Shown: piece by piece, positions 1-6,232 of the stretch | Layout: each line of letters begins with the position of its first letter | How positions within the stretch are numbered: the stretch's first letter is position 1 | NCBI GenBank assembly: GCA_903830745.1 | Contig: CAIKVF010000127.1 | Coordinates: 1 to 8,881, forward strand | Length of the DNA: 8,881 nt | Origin: an uncultured Actinomycetes bacterium | Lineage (GTDB): Bacteria > Actinomycetota > Acidimicrobiia > Acidimicrobiales > RAAP-2 | Reading direction: 5' to 3' | Notes under the pieces: model-generated | Told to the model about the DNA's origin: nothing | Databases searched by the model: none | Seen by the model: only the letters and a program-made list of their open reading frames with translations | Position numbers and translations under genes: made by a program

Positions 1-1
1 A

Positions 2-934
2 CTAGTTAATTCATCCCCATTCGAAAAAACTGACGACCTCACTACCGGATGGCCGAGCATTCAGATAATCGACCGACGAAATAGTGACCCTCGAGACGGC
101 GTCCTCTCGAGAGAATCAGTCGATGCTGCACACAAAGCTCTCTCCAGCGACGAGCCAGTTGCGGTGGTTGTAGTTCTGCAGCGACTTGGAACCGGCAAGC
201 TATTTGTTTGCCAGAAATGTGGAGAACTTGCCAGGTGTCCTAAGTGCTCTCAGGGCGAAGAAGAAGTGGGTGAGTTCTTGTCGTGCGCTGATCGTCATGA
301 AATGCGCGGGAACTTCTGTCTGCACTGTGGAGCTACGAATTTAAAGCGAGTACGAACGGGAGTCACTACCTTGGCTCGCGACGTTGCTGCTCAGTTGTCC
401 CAAGACGTAACTGAAATAACTGGTGCTTCTGATCTCGAGGGATCGCTGCACCGCGTAGTTGTCGGAACTGAAGCAGTTTGGCAAAGAGTTAGACACTGTG
501 GCGTTGTTATCTTTGTTGACTTCGACCAGTATCTCCTTGCTCCGAGAGACTCTGCTCGAAGAAGCGCACTTAGTGCTGTTGCTAAAGCAGGTCGACTGGT
601 GGGGTCACGAAAAGATGCCAAGGGTGAAGTAGTCCTGCAAACCAGAAGAAGCCAGGACATTGTTCTTCGCTCGTTGCAGTCGCTCGACTTCACGGAGCTC
701 ATGAAAGAAGATGACCTTGATAGTCAGGTTCTAAAGCTTCCACCGTATGGTGCGGTTGCAAGCGTGAGCGGAGAATGCGCGCAAGTATTTATTGATGGTT
801 TCTCAGATCCACGTGTGACTATTCACCAGAGTGGCGACACGTTCGAAATTAGATCTGAATCTTTCGATGTTCTTTGTAACGCACTCAAAGAAGTTGAGCG
901 TCCGAGTGGCAAATTTAGAGTTGCAGTTAAGTAA
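2..934 (+). CDS. priA: PriA-like primosomal protein N' (C-terminal part; 5' end outside window)
   Basis: The frame is open from the first bases of the window, so the start lies upstream and 310 residues are visible. A GTG at 164 is internal: residues before it (WPSIQIIDRR..GVLS) already match the PriA region ahead of the zinc fingers. A cysteine cluster follows (C70, C73, C79, C82, then C95, C106, C109), equivalent to the two zinc sites of PriA, with one expected cysteine not in place. Next come GTEAVW (about 155-160), FVDFDQYLLAPRDSARR (171-187) and KGEVVLQT (207-214), which correspond to the helicase C-lobe. Finally LKLPPYGAVASVSG (244-257) begins the C-terminal domain. The helicase motif VI (QxxGRAGR in E. 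coli) is eroded to AKAGRLVGS. Loss of helicase motifs is known for actinobacterial PriA homologues, so the role is probably structural in replication restart. The Walker motifs would lie outside the window and cannot be judged. Family assignment is confident; activity is not. Confidence 0.88.
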   Translation, partial: LVNSSPFEKTDDLTTGWPSIQIIDRRNSDPRDGVLSRESVDAAHKALSSDEPVAVVVVLQRLGTGKLFVCQKCGELARCPKCSQGEEEVGEFLSCADRHEMRGNFCLHCGATNLKRVRTGVTTLARDVAAQLSQDVTEITGASDLEGSLHRVVVGTEAVWQRVRHCGVVIFVDFDQYLLAPRDSARRSALSAVAKAGRLVGSRKDAKGEVVLQTRRSQDIVLRSLQSLDFTELMKEDDLDSQVLKLPPYGAVASVSGECAQVFIDGFSDPRVTIHQSGDTFEIRSESFDVLCNALKEVERPSGKFRVAVK

Positions 935-1016
935 TTCTTCTTGTGACATTAGACCTAAGAAAAACATCACTTTAGATACTTGAGTATTCCTATTTTTGAA
1001 TTAGAAGTTCAAGTTC

Positions 1017-1024
1017 AAAGGAGG
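1017..1024 (+). promoter_or_regulatory. Strong Shine-Dalgarno sequence for the 62-aa gene
   Basis: AAAGGAGG lies 4 nt before the ATG at 1029 and is the best SD match in the window. It supports the reality and start of the short gene. Upstream, in the 94-nt AT-rich gap after priA, there is a small dyad ATACT-TG-AGTAT (976-987) and a tandem AAGTTC repeat (1005-1016). I could not find a convincing -35/-10 pair. Confidence 0.7.
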
Positions 1025-1028
1025 ATCA

Positions 1029-1217
1029 ATGGGTTTATTTCTTGCATGGGTTCCATGTGCACTTACATTTTTCGGAATTGGTTGGTTTGTACAGCAAGTA
1101 TCAAAGTTTGAAAATGAAAAACTTGCTCGTGAAGCCGTTGAGGATGCTGCGTTATGCGCCGTCCATCATGGCGCTAACGAATTCCTAATTGCGCAAAAGA
1201 CGCTAGAGCACATTTAA
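1029..1217 (+). CDS. Small membrane-anchored protein, unknown function (62 aa)
   Basis: A 62-residue protein starting at ATG with a near-perfect SD 4 nt upstream. Residues 2-22 (GLFLAWVPCALTFFGIGWFVQ) are hydrophobic and look like one transmembrane helix. The rest is soluble, charged and probably helical (KFENEKLAREAVEDA, residues 26-40), and includes a C, an HH pair and an LIAQKTLEHI tail. I do not recognise a family. It sits between priA and def, which are often close neighbours in actinobacteria, with a gap on each side, so it may have its own transcript. The strong SD and single clean hydrophobic segment argue that it is a real gene; a lineage-restricted small membrane protein is the safest description. 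Confidence 0.6.
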   Translation: MGLFLAWVPCALTFFGIGWFVQQVSKFENEKLAREAVEDAALCAVHHGANEFLIAQKTLEHI

Positions 1218-1228
1218 TTCAATCGACG

Positions 1229-1269
1229 ACCTCGTAGGCCTGCTCCCTCACTAGTGCGGCCTGCGAGGT
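1229..1269 (+). promoter_or_regulatory. Hairpin covering the putative def ribosome binding site
   Basis: ACCTCGTAGGCC (1229-1240) pairs with GGCCTGCGAGGT (1258-1269): 12 pairs in RNA, one of them a G-U, enclosing a 17-nt loop. There is no T-run after it, so it is a poor intrinsic terminator for the upstream small gene. The GAGG at 1265-1268, the only SD-like sequence ahead of the def GTG at 1281, lies in the 3' arm. The structure could therefore limit def translation. It may instead be a transcript-end or processing structure. The pairing is seen directly; the function is inferred. Confidence 0.5.
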
Positions 1270-1280
1270 ATCGTTGAGCA

Positions 1281-1817
1281 GTGAGCTTGCTTCCTATTCG
1301 TACCCATGGTGACCCCGTTCTGAGCACTCCTACCCAGGAGATTAAGAACATTGATGGCCGAATTGCCGCCCTGGCGCAGTCAATGCTCGAAACTATGTAC
1401 GCCGCTCCCGGCGTAGGTCTTGCTGCCAACCAAATTGGCGTTTCTCAGCGAATCTTTGTGTACGACGATGGCAATGGGCCAGGAGTTGTTATCAATCCTC
1501 AAATTATTGAGAAGAGTGGTGAGTACCACTTTGAAGAAGGATGCTTATCAGTTCCCGGTCACAGCTGGGAGATAATGCGGCCCGACAAAGTCCATCTCGT
1601 AGGTTTCGACCTTGATGGCAATGAACTCGACATTGAAGCCGACCAGTACTTGGGTCGAATCTTTCAACACGAAACAGATCACCTTGACGGCTTCTTGTTG
1701 ATTGACCGACTTGATCCACCTGAGCTGCAACAAAAAGTTAAGAAGATGCTTCGAAAGCAGCACATTGAAATTGATAGTGCTTCTAAAGAATCTCAACGCA
1801 ACATCTTTGGTAAATAA
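1281..1817 (+). CDS. def: Peptide deformylase
   Basis: Metalloenzyme that removes the formyl group from the N-terminal formyl-methionine of new proteins. All three family motifs are intact: motif 1 GVGLAANQIG (residues 44-53), motif 2 EGCLSVPG (86-93, metal ligand C88) and motif 3 QHETDHLDG (129-137, ligands H130 and H134, catalytic E131). The 178-aa length is normal. GTG at 1281 is the first possible start because an in-frame TGA lies at 1275-1277; a TTG at 1287 is an alternative. The SD is weak (GAGG, 12 nt away) and sits in a hairpin arm. The stop overlaps the ATG of fmt by one base (TAATG), so the two genes that remove and add the formyl group are probably translationally coupled. Confidence 0.96.
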   Translation: MSLLPIRTHGDPVLSTPTQEIKNIDGRIAALAQSMLETMYAAPGVGLAANQIGVSQRIFVYDDGNGPGVVINPQIIEKSGEYHFEEGCLSVPGHSWEIMRPDKVHLVGFDLDGNELDIEADQYLGRIFQHETDHLDGFLLIDRLDPPELQQKVKKMLRKQHIEIDSASKESQRNIFGK

Positions 1818-2689
1818 TGCGCATTGCATTTCTTGGCACACCAGCTCCAGCGGTGCCAACACTTAGAGCGCTCGTTGCAAACGGACACGACGTTGTGATC
1901 GTCGTTACACGTCCTGATAAAAAACGTGGTCGTGGTGGCGAACTATCTCCAAGCCCAGTAAAAGCAGCAGCGCTTGAGCTTGGACTCAACGTCTCTCACA
2001 CTTTGAAAGATCTCTACGACGTTGACGCAGAACTCGGCGTGGTCGTTGCCTACGGCGCAATGATCCCTGCTGCGATGCTCGAAGTCGTGCCAATGCTGAA
2101 TGTGCACTTCTCGTTACTTCCAAGATGGAGGGGAGCGGCTCCAGTTGAGCGAGCGATACTAAGCGGCGACAAAGAAACTGGCGTCTGCATTATGACGCTT
2201 GAAGAAGCGCTCGATACCGGTCCGGTGCACCTAGAGCGACGAATCTCAATTGGTGAAAAGACTTCGAGTGAACTCTTGGAAGAGCTTTCAATTCTCGGTG
2301 CGAAGGCACTGTGTGAAGTTGTTGGGTCAGAAGAATTGTTGAAGAACGCAGATCCTCAAGTTGGTGAGCCAACGTATGCCGAGAAACTAAATAGCGAAAC
2401 TTTTAATTTGAAGAACACCGAGAGCGCCACGCAACTTGCTCGGATAGTTCGATTAGGTCGCGCCTTTACTTTTATTGGTGAGCGTCGTTTCAAGGTCCTT
2501 GAAGCTCACGCACTTGAGCACCAAGGTGAGCCCGGAACATTCACCGTGGTGGGTGGGACACCTGCTCTTGTAACCTCTGAAGGAGCGTTAGCGCTCGACG
2601 TGGTCCAACCAGAGGGCTCAAAGTCAATGGCTGGTTCTGCTTGGTGGCTTGGCGCACACCTAGAGCCGTCGTCAGCCCATTGGGGCTAA
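1817..2689 (+). CDS. fmt: Methionyl-tRNA formyltransferase
   Basis: Transfers a formyl group from 10-formyl-tetrahydrofolate to Met-tRNA(fMet), making the initiator. The N-terminal Rossmann-like domain begins MRIAFLGTPAPAVPTL. The catalytic set N95, H97 and D133 is present with the same spacing as in the E. coli enzyme (from memory N108, H110, D146), within NVHFSLLPRWRGAAPV (95-110) and EALDTGPV (130-137). The phenylalanine after the catalytic histidine (HFSLLP) is the actinobacterial form; many other bacteria have HPSLLP. YAEKL (187-191) leads into the C-terminal tRNA-binding domain, ending near AWWLGAHLEP. At 290 aa it is slightly short for the family (about 310). The ATG overlaps the def stop. 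The rsmB/sun gene often found between fmt and rpe in actinobacteria is not present. Confidence 0.95.
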   Translation: MRIAFLGTPAPAVPTLRALVANGHDVVIVVTRPDKKRGRGGELSPSPVKAAALELGLNVSHTLKDLYDVDAELGVVVAYGAMIPAAMLEVVPMLNVHFSLLPRWRGAAPVERAILSGDKETGVCIMTLEEALDTGPVHLERRISIGEKTSSELLEELSILGAKALCEVVGSEELLKNADPQVGEPTYAEKLNSETFNLKNTESATQLARIVRLGRAFTFIGERRFKVLEAHALEHQGEPGTFTVVGGTPALVTSEGALALDVVQPEGSKSMAGSAWWLGAHLEPSSAHWG

Positions 2690-2705
2690 GCCCTAGGCTA
2701 GGAAC

Positions 2706-3392
2706 GTGACTTTCGTTGACGCCGGCCCGGTAGGAGCATTTCGAATAACGCCTTCAATCCTCGCGGCAGATTTCGGTGTGCTTGCACAAGAAGTCAAAAC
2801 AATTGAGAGCGAATCTGACTGGTTGCACGTAGACGTAATGGACGGGCACTTCGTTCCGAACATTTCTTTTGGACCTCCAGTTATCACTTCACTTCGTAAA
2901 TACAGCACCAAGTTCTTTGACTGTCACTTAATGATTCAAGAGCCGAGTCAATACTTTGAAGCCTTAAAGAAAGCCGGTGCCGATAGTTGCACTGTGCACT
3001 ACGAGGTTGGAAAAACTGCCGAGCATATTAAGAATGCTCGAGCCCTTGGACTTCGTATTGGTGTATCGGTTAATCCCGACACGCCATTTGAAAAAATGGA
3101 GCCATTTCTTGGTGACATTGACCTCATTCTCATCATGTCGGTCTTTCCAGGATTCGGCGGCCAGTCATTTATCTCTGAAGTACTTCCGAAGGTTGAACGA
3201 GCTCGCAAACTGATTGATGAAAATAATCTTCAGTGCGACCTTCAAATTGATGGTGGAATTGATCTAACGACGGCACCAATCGCCGCTCGAGCTGGTGCCA
3301 ACGTTTTGGTGGCTGGAAACGCAATTTTCGCGAAGGATGATCCACTCCAGGCGGCAAAAGATATACGAGCCGCCGGCCTCGCAGCACGCTGA
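2706..3392 (+). CDS. rpe: Ribulose-phosphate 3-epimerase
   Basis: Interconverts ribulose 5-phosphate and xylulose 5-phosphate in the pentose phosphate pathway. A TIM barrel of 228 aa with the expected metal and catalytic residues: ITPSILAADF (14-23), HVDVMDGHFVPNISFG (H41, D43), FDCHLMI (H74) and QIDGGI (180-185, D182). The phosphate-binding loop is MSVFPGFGGQSF (144-155); the family usually has Asn or Glu where Phe147 stands. GTG at 2706 is chosen because no later start precedes the conserved PSILAADF strand. The SD is weak: AGG at 2695-2697, with an AGGA very close at 2700-2703. The TGA overlaps the ribD ATG (TGATG), joining it to the riboflavin genes. Its substrate ribulose 5-phosphate is also the substrate of the RibB half of RibBA. 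Confidence 0.95.
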   Translation: MTFVDAGPVGAFRITPSILAADFGVLAQEVKTIESESDWLHVDVMDGHFVPNISFGPPVITSLRKYSTKFFDCHLMIQEPSQYFEALKKAGADSCTVHYEVGKTAEHIKNARALGLRIGVSVNPDTPFEKMEPFLGDIDLILIMSVFPGFGGQSFISEVLPKVERARKLIDENNLQCDLQIDGGIDLTTAPIAARAGANVLVAGNAIFAKDDPLQAAKDIRAAGLAAR

Positions 3393-4378
3393 TGTCAGTT
3401 CCACACTCAGAACTGATGCAGCTCGCAATGGCTCAGGGCGACAAAGCTCGACTGCACGCATCACCAAATCCTTGGGTTGGTGCACTCATCACTGACCAGT
3501 TCGGCGATGTTATTGCTGAAGGTCACACACAGGCACCTGGAGAATCTCACGCAGAGATCGATGCACTTCGCCACGCTGGAGATAAGGCCAAAGGCGCAAC
3601 ACTTGTAGTCACACTTGAACCGTGCTGTCACACTGGGCGAACTGGCCCATGTGTTGAAGCGATTGTCACTGCAGGAATTACCAAGGTCATTATTGGCATC
3701 ACTGATCCAGATCAAAGAGTTTCGGGCCAGGGGATTGCCTTTCTAAAAGGGGCTGGCATTGAAGTAATCACCGGCGTTGAAGAAGATGCTGTTACCCAGC
3801 AACTCGCACCGTACATCTGGCACCGCAAAACTGGTCGTCCGTATGTTGTTGCAAAAATCGCATCAACACTCGACGGCATTGTCGCAATGGCTGATGGGTC
3901 GAGCAAATGGATCACCAGTGAAGCTGCTCGTCAAGACTCACATCTTCTTAGAGCGCAGAGCCAAGCAATTCTTGTAGGCGCAGGAACTGTTAGAGCCGAC
4001 AATCCAGAACTCACAGCACGACTTGGTGACATTGTCCTGGAACCACTTCGAGTTGTACTTGGCAGCGTTGCAAAGGATGCAAAAGTTCAACCATGCCTAG
4101 AACTCAGCGGAGACCTTGGTCACGTGCTTGATGAATTAGCAGGACATGACGTGCTGCAAGTACTTGTTGAAGGTGGACCAACGACCATAAGCGCCTTCTT
4201 AGAAGCAGGGCTTGTTAATCACATCGTCTGGTACCAAACACCGGCGATTGCTGGAAGTAAGGGAACTGTTGGGGCACTTAATGAACTCTCAACACCAACA
4301 ATTAATGCACTTCGTAGAGGGCATTTGGTAGATGTGCGTCGAATCGGCGAAGATATACGTCTGGACGTGGAGGTCTAA
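3392..4378 (+). CDS. ribD: Bifunctional riboflavin deaminase/reductase RibD
   Basis: Carries out steps two and three after GTP opening: deamination of the diaminopyrimidine ribosylamino phosphate, then reduction of its ribose side chain. The N-terminal cytidine-deaminase-like domain has the zinc site H53-A-E (ESHAEIDAL) with C78 and C87 (TLEPCCHTGRTGPC). The reductase domain starts near GRPYVVAKIASTLDG (148-162) and has SKWITSEAARQDSHLLRA (171-188), ILVGAGTVRADNPELTAR (193-210) and LVEGGPT (258-264). At 328 aa it is shorter than the usual 350-370; the missing residues lie between PLRVVLG (218-224) and the VLDELA helix (245-250). One-base overlaps with both rpe and ribBA indicate tight co-translation. 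The riboflavin synthase gene that often follows ribD in actinobacteria is not here. Confidence 0.95.
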   Translation: MSVPHSELMQLAMAQGDKARLHASPNPWVGALITDQFGDVIAEGHTQAPGESHAEIDALRHAGDKAKGATLVVTLEPCCHTGRTGPCVEAIVTAGITKVIIGITDPDQRVSGQGIAFLKGAGIEVITGVEEDAVTQQLAPYIWHRKTGRPYVVAKIASTLDGIVAMADGSSKWITSEAARQDSHLLRAQSQAILVGAGTVRADNPELTARLGDIVLEPLRVVLGSVAKDAKVQPCLELSGDLGHVLDELAGHDVLQVLVEGGPTTISAFLEAGLVNHIVWYQTPAIAGSKGTVGALNELSTPTINALRRGHLVDVRRIGEDIRLDVEV

Positions 4379-5598
4379 TGGCGTTATCAACTATCGGAGA
4401 TGCAATTGAGCAGCTGCGTAAAGGTGGCATGGTCGTTGTTGTCGACGATGAAGATCGTGAGAATGAAGGCGACCTGATCATGGCCGCTGAAGACGTCACG
4501 CCTGAAAGCATGGCATTCTTCTTGGAGCACACTTCTGGTGTTTTCTGTGTTCCGCTTGAGTCGACTCGTGCAGACGAACTAGATCTCCCACTCATGGTTG
4601 TTGCTAACACTGAAGCACAGCGCACCGCGTTCACCGTTACCGTGGACTACCGTCACGGCACAACAACTGGCATTTCATCGCACGACCGTGCAGCAACAAT
4701 TAATGCACTCATTAATCCTGAAACTCGACCAACCGACCTCAACCGTCCTGGTCACATCTTTCCGCTTCGTTACCGTCCAGGTGGCGTTCTAAAGCGCGCT
4801 GGTCACACTGAAGCAACGGTAGACCTCTCTCGTCTCGCTGGCAAGTACCCATCGGGCGTGCTCTGTGAAATTGTTACCGCTGACAAGTCAGACATGGCAC
4901 GTCTTCCAGAACTCACTGAGTTCGCAAAGAAGTTCAACTTGCCAATCGTTTCTATTGCGGACCTCATTCGCTACCGCCGTCACCACGAAAAGTTAGTGAA
5001 GCGTGTTTCTGATGCCTCACTTCCTACCGAGCACGGAACGTTCCAAGCACACGTCTTTGAATCGGTACTTGATGGTGAACAACACCTCGCACTCGTTTAC
5101 GGTGACATTGCTAACGCCAAGGATGTTCTCGTTCGTGTGCACTCAGAGTGCCTCACTGGAGACGTAATGGGTTCAATGCGTTGTGACTGTGGACCTCAGC
5201 TACACACCGCCATGGCCAAAATCGCCGCCGAAGGCGCAGGAATTGTTGTTTACCTTCGTGGACATGAAGGAAGAGGAATCGGGCTTGGACACAAGATCCG
5301 TGCCTACGCTCTTCAAGAAGAAGGCCGCGACACCGTTGATGCCAATCTTGAGCAAGGTCTACCCGTTGACTCACGTGAGTACGGCATTGGCGCACAGATC
5401 CTTGTTGACCTGGGTGTTACTTCAATGCGTCTCATGACGAACAACCCAATTAAGTACGGCGGACTCGAAGGCTTCGGTCTCAACATTGTTGAGCGAGTGG
5501 CAATTGAATCAATGCCTACTGAATTCAACATTGACTACTTACGCACCAAGCGTGAACGTATGGGTCACATGCTCGGGGGACTAGATGACGTCAAGTAA
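4378..5598 (+). CDS. ribBA: Bifunctional DHBP synthase / GTP cyclohydrolase II (RibBA)
   Basis: Feeds both branches of riboflavin synthesis. The N-terminal RibB domain converts ribulose 5-phosphate to 3,4-dihydroxy-2-butanone 4-phosphate; it shows DDEDRENEGD (residues 23-32), TAFTVTVDYRHGTTTGIS (83-100) and RAGHTEATVDL (140-150). The C-terminal RibA domain opens GTP; it has HSECLTGDVMGSMRCDCG with the three zinc cysteines C258, C269 and C271, then RGHEGRGIGL (294-303), DSREYGIGAQIL (331-342) and LMTNNPIKY (352-360). Both halves look complete, and 406 aa is normal for the fusion. The ATG overlaps the ribD stop by one base, and the 3' end overlaps ribH by 14 nt. Confidence 0.97.
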   Translation: MALSTIGDAIEQLRKGGMVVVVDDEDRENEGDLIMAAEDVTPESMAFFLEHTSGVFCVPLESTRADELDLPLMVVANTEAQRTAFTVTVDYRHGTTTGISSHDRAATINALINPETRPTDLNRPGHIFPLRYRPGGVLKRAGHTEATVDLSRLAGKYPSGVLCEIVTADKSDMARLPELTEFAKKFNLPIVSIADLIRYRRHHEKLVKRVSDASLPTEHGTFQAHVFESVLDGEQHLALVYGDIANAKDVLVRVHSECLTGDVMGSMRCDCGPQLHTAMAKIAAEGAGIVVYLRGHEGRGIGLGHKIRAYALQEEGRDTVDANLEQGLPVDSREYGIGAQILVDLGVTSMRLMTNNPIKYGGLEGFGLNIVERVAIESMPTEFNIDYLRTKRERMGHMLGGLDDVK

Positions 5599-6127
5599 GG
5601 AAACTGAATTTGACGTTGGCGTCGTTGAAACACTTCGTAGCCGCGTTGGTGAATACCTTGAAGGTTCAAAGACCGGTAGAGGAATTCGCGTAGGCATCGT
5701 TTGTGGACGCTTTAACGGTGGCATTACGACTCGACTTCTAAACGGTGCATTAAAGGCACTTGAAGAAGGCGGCGTTGACCGTGCTGACATTTCACTTGGC
5801 TGGGTGCCAGGGGCATTTGAAATTCCGATGCTCGCTCTTGCTTACGCTGACGGAGGAAATCCAGTCGACGTTGTTATAACTCTCGGTGCAGTAATTCGCG
5901 GGGAAACTGGTCACTACGAAGTTGTAGCGGGCGAGTGCGCACGCGGAGTACAAGACGTACAGCTCAGCACACGTGTTCCAGTGATCTTTGGAGTTCTTAC
6001 CGTGAACACCATTGAGCAGGCTCTAGAGCGTTCGCTTGACGATGAAACCAATGTTGGTTACTCATCAGCAACAACTGCGCTCGAGATGGCATCAATTCTT
6101 CGAAGTGGCTCAGTAGCTGACCAATAA
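5585..6127 (+). CDS. ribH: 6,7-dimethyl-8-ribityllumazine synthase (lumazine synthase)
   Basis: Condenses DHBP with the ribitylamino-pyrimidine to form lumazine, the direct riboflavin precursor. Core motifs are VGIVCGRFNGGITTRLL (36-52, F43), WVPGAFEIP (73-81, E79) and LGAVIRGETGHYEVV (100-114, catalytic H110). FGVLTVNTIEQALER (135-149) ends with R149, equivalent to the phosphate-contacting R127 of the B. subtilis enzyme (numbering from memory). Two features are unusual. The N-terminus carries about 30 extra residues, making 180 aa instead of about 155. Also, the loop after R149, normally AGTKAGNKG, reads SLDDETNVG here, so both lysines are lost with no gap in the alignment. The helix after it (ALEMA) is conserved. 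ATG at 5585 overlaps ribBA; no later start precedes the core. Confidence 0.93.
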   Translation: MTSSKETEFDVGVVETLRSRVGEYLEGSKTGRGIRVGIVCGRFNGGITTRLLNGALKALEEGGVDRADISLGWVPGAFEIPMLALAYADGGNPVDVVITLGAVIRGETGHYEVVAGECARGVQDVQLSTRVPVIFGVLTVNTIEQALERSLDDETNVGYSSATTALEMASILRSGSVADQ

Positions 6128-6170
6128 GTCGTTCAATTAGAACGCTGAAGTGACGTAGTACCCAAGGTTT

Positions 6171-6223
6171 CATCAATTGTTATGAGTTGCTAAGTGCGAC
6201 TCTGTATATGAAAACAATTGATG
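6171..6223 (+). repeat. Perfect 11-bp inverted repeat upstream of the membrane protein gene
   Basis: CATCAATTGTT (6171-6181) and AACAATTGATG (6213-6223) are exact reverse complements separated by 31 nt. In RNA the stem could extend to 14 pairs (6168-6181 with 6213-6226) through two G-U pairs and one A-U pair, covering most of the GGGAG ribosome binding site at 6223-6227. Each arm also contains the self-complementary core CAATTG, so each arm alone resembles a regulator half-site. A -10-like TATATG sits at 6205-6210 between the arms, without a convincing -35. It could be a pair of operators around a promoter or a ribosome-site hairpin; the sequence does not decide. Confidence 0.6.
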
Positions 6224-6232
6224 GGAGTCAAT

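Noticed and set aside
164..934. Separate gene starting at GTG 164
   Set aside because: The frame is open to the window start and the residues before 164 match PriA, so 164 is an internal valine of a truncated priA.
935..1016. Promoter for the 62-aa gene (TTGTGA, TTTAGAT and TTGAGT elements)
   Set aside because: No combination gives a -35/-10 pair with acceptable spacing; AT-richness alone is not enough.
2674..2699. Short hairpins AGCCC/GGGCT and AGCC/GGCT at the fmt-rpe joint, as a possible terminator
   Set aside because: Stems are only 4-5 bp, there is no T-run, and most of the sequence is fmt coding; the genes are likely co-transcribed.
2690..3391. FMN riboswitch ahead of the riboflavin genes
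   Set aside because: fmt, rpe and ribD are packed with only 16 nt between fmt and rpe and none before ribD; there is no room for the conserved FMN aptamer and none of its stems were seen.
6130..6144. CGTTC-AATTA-GAACG hairpin just after ribH as a terminator of the rib operon
   Set aside because: A 5-bp stem without a U tract is too weak to call; no clear terminator is seen between ribH and the next gene.
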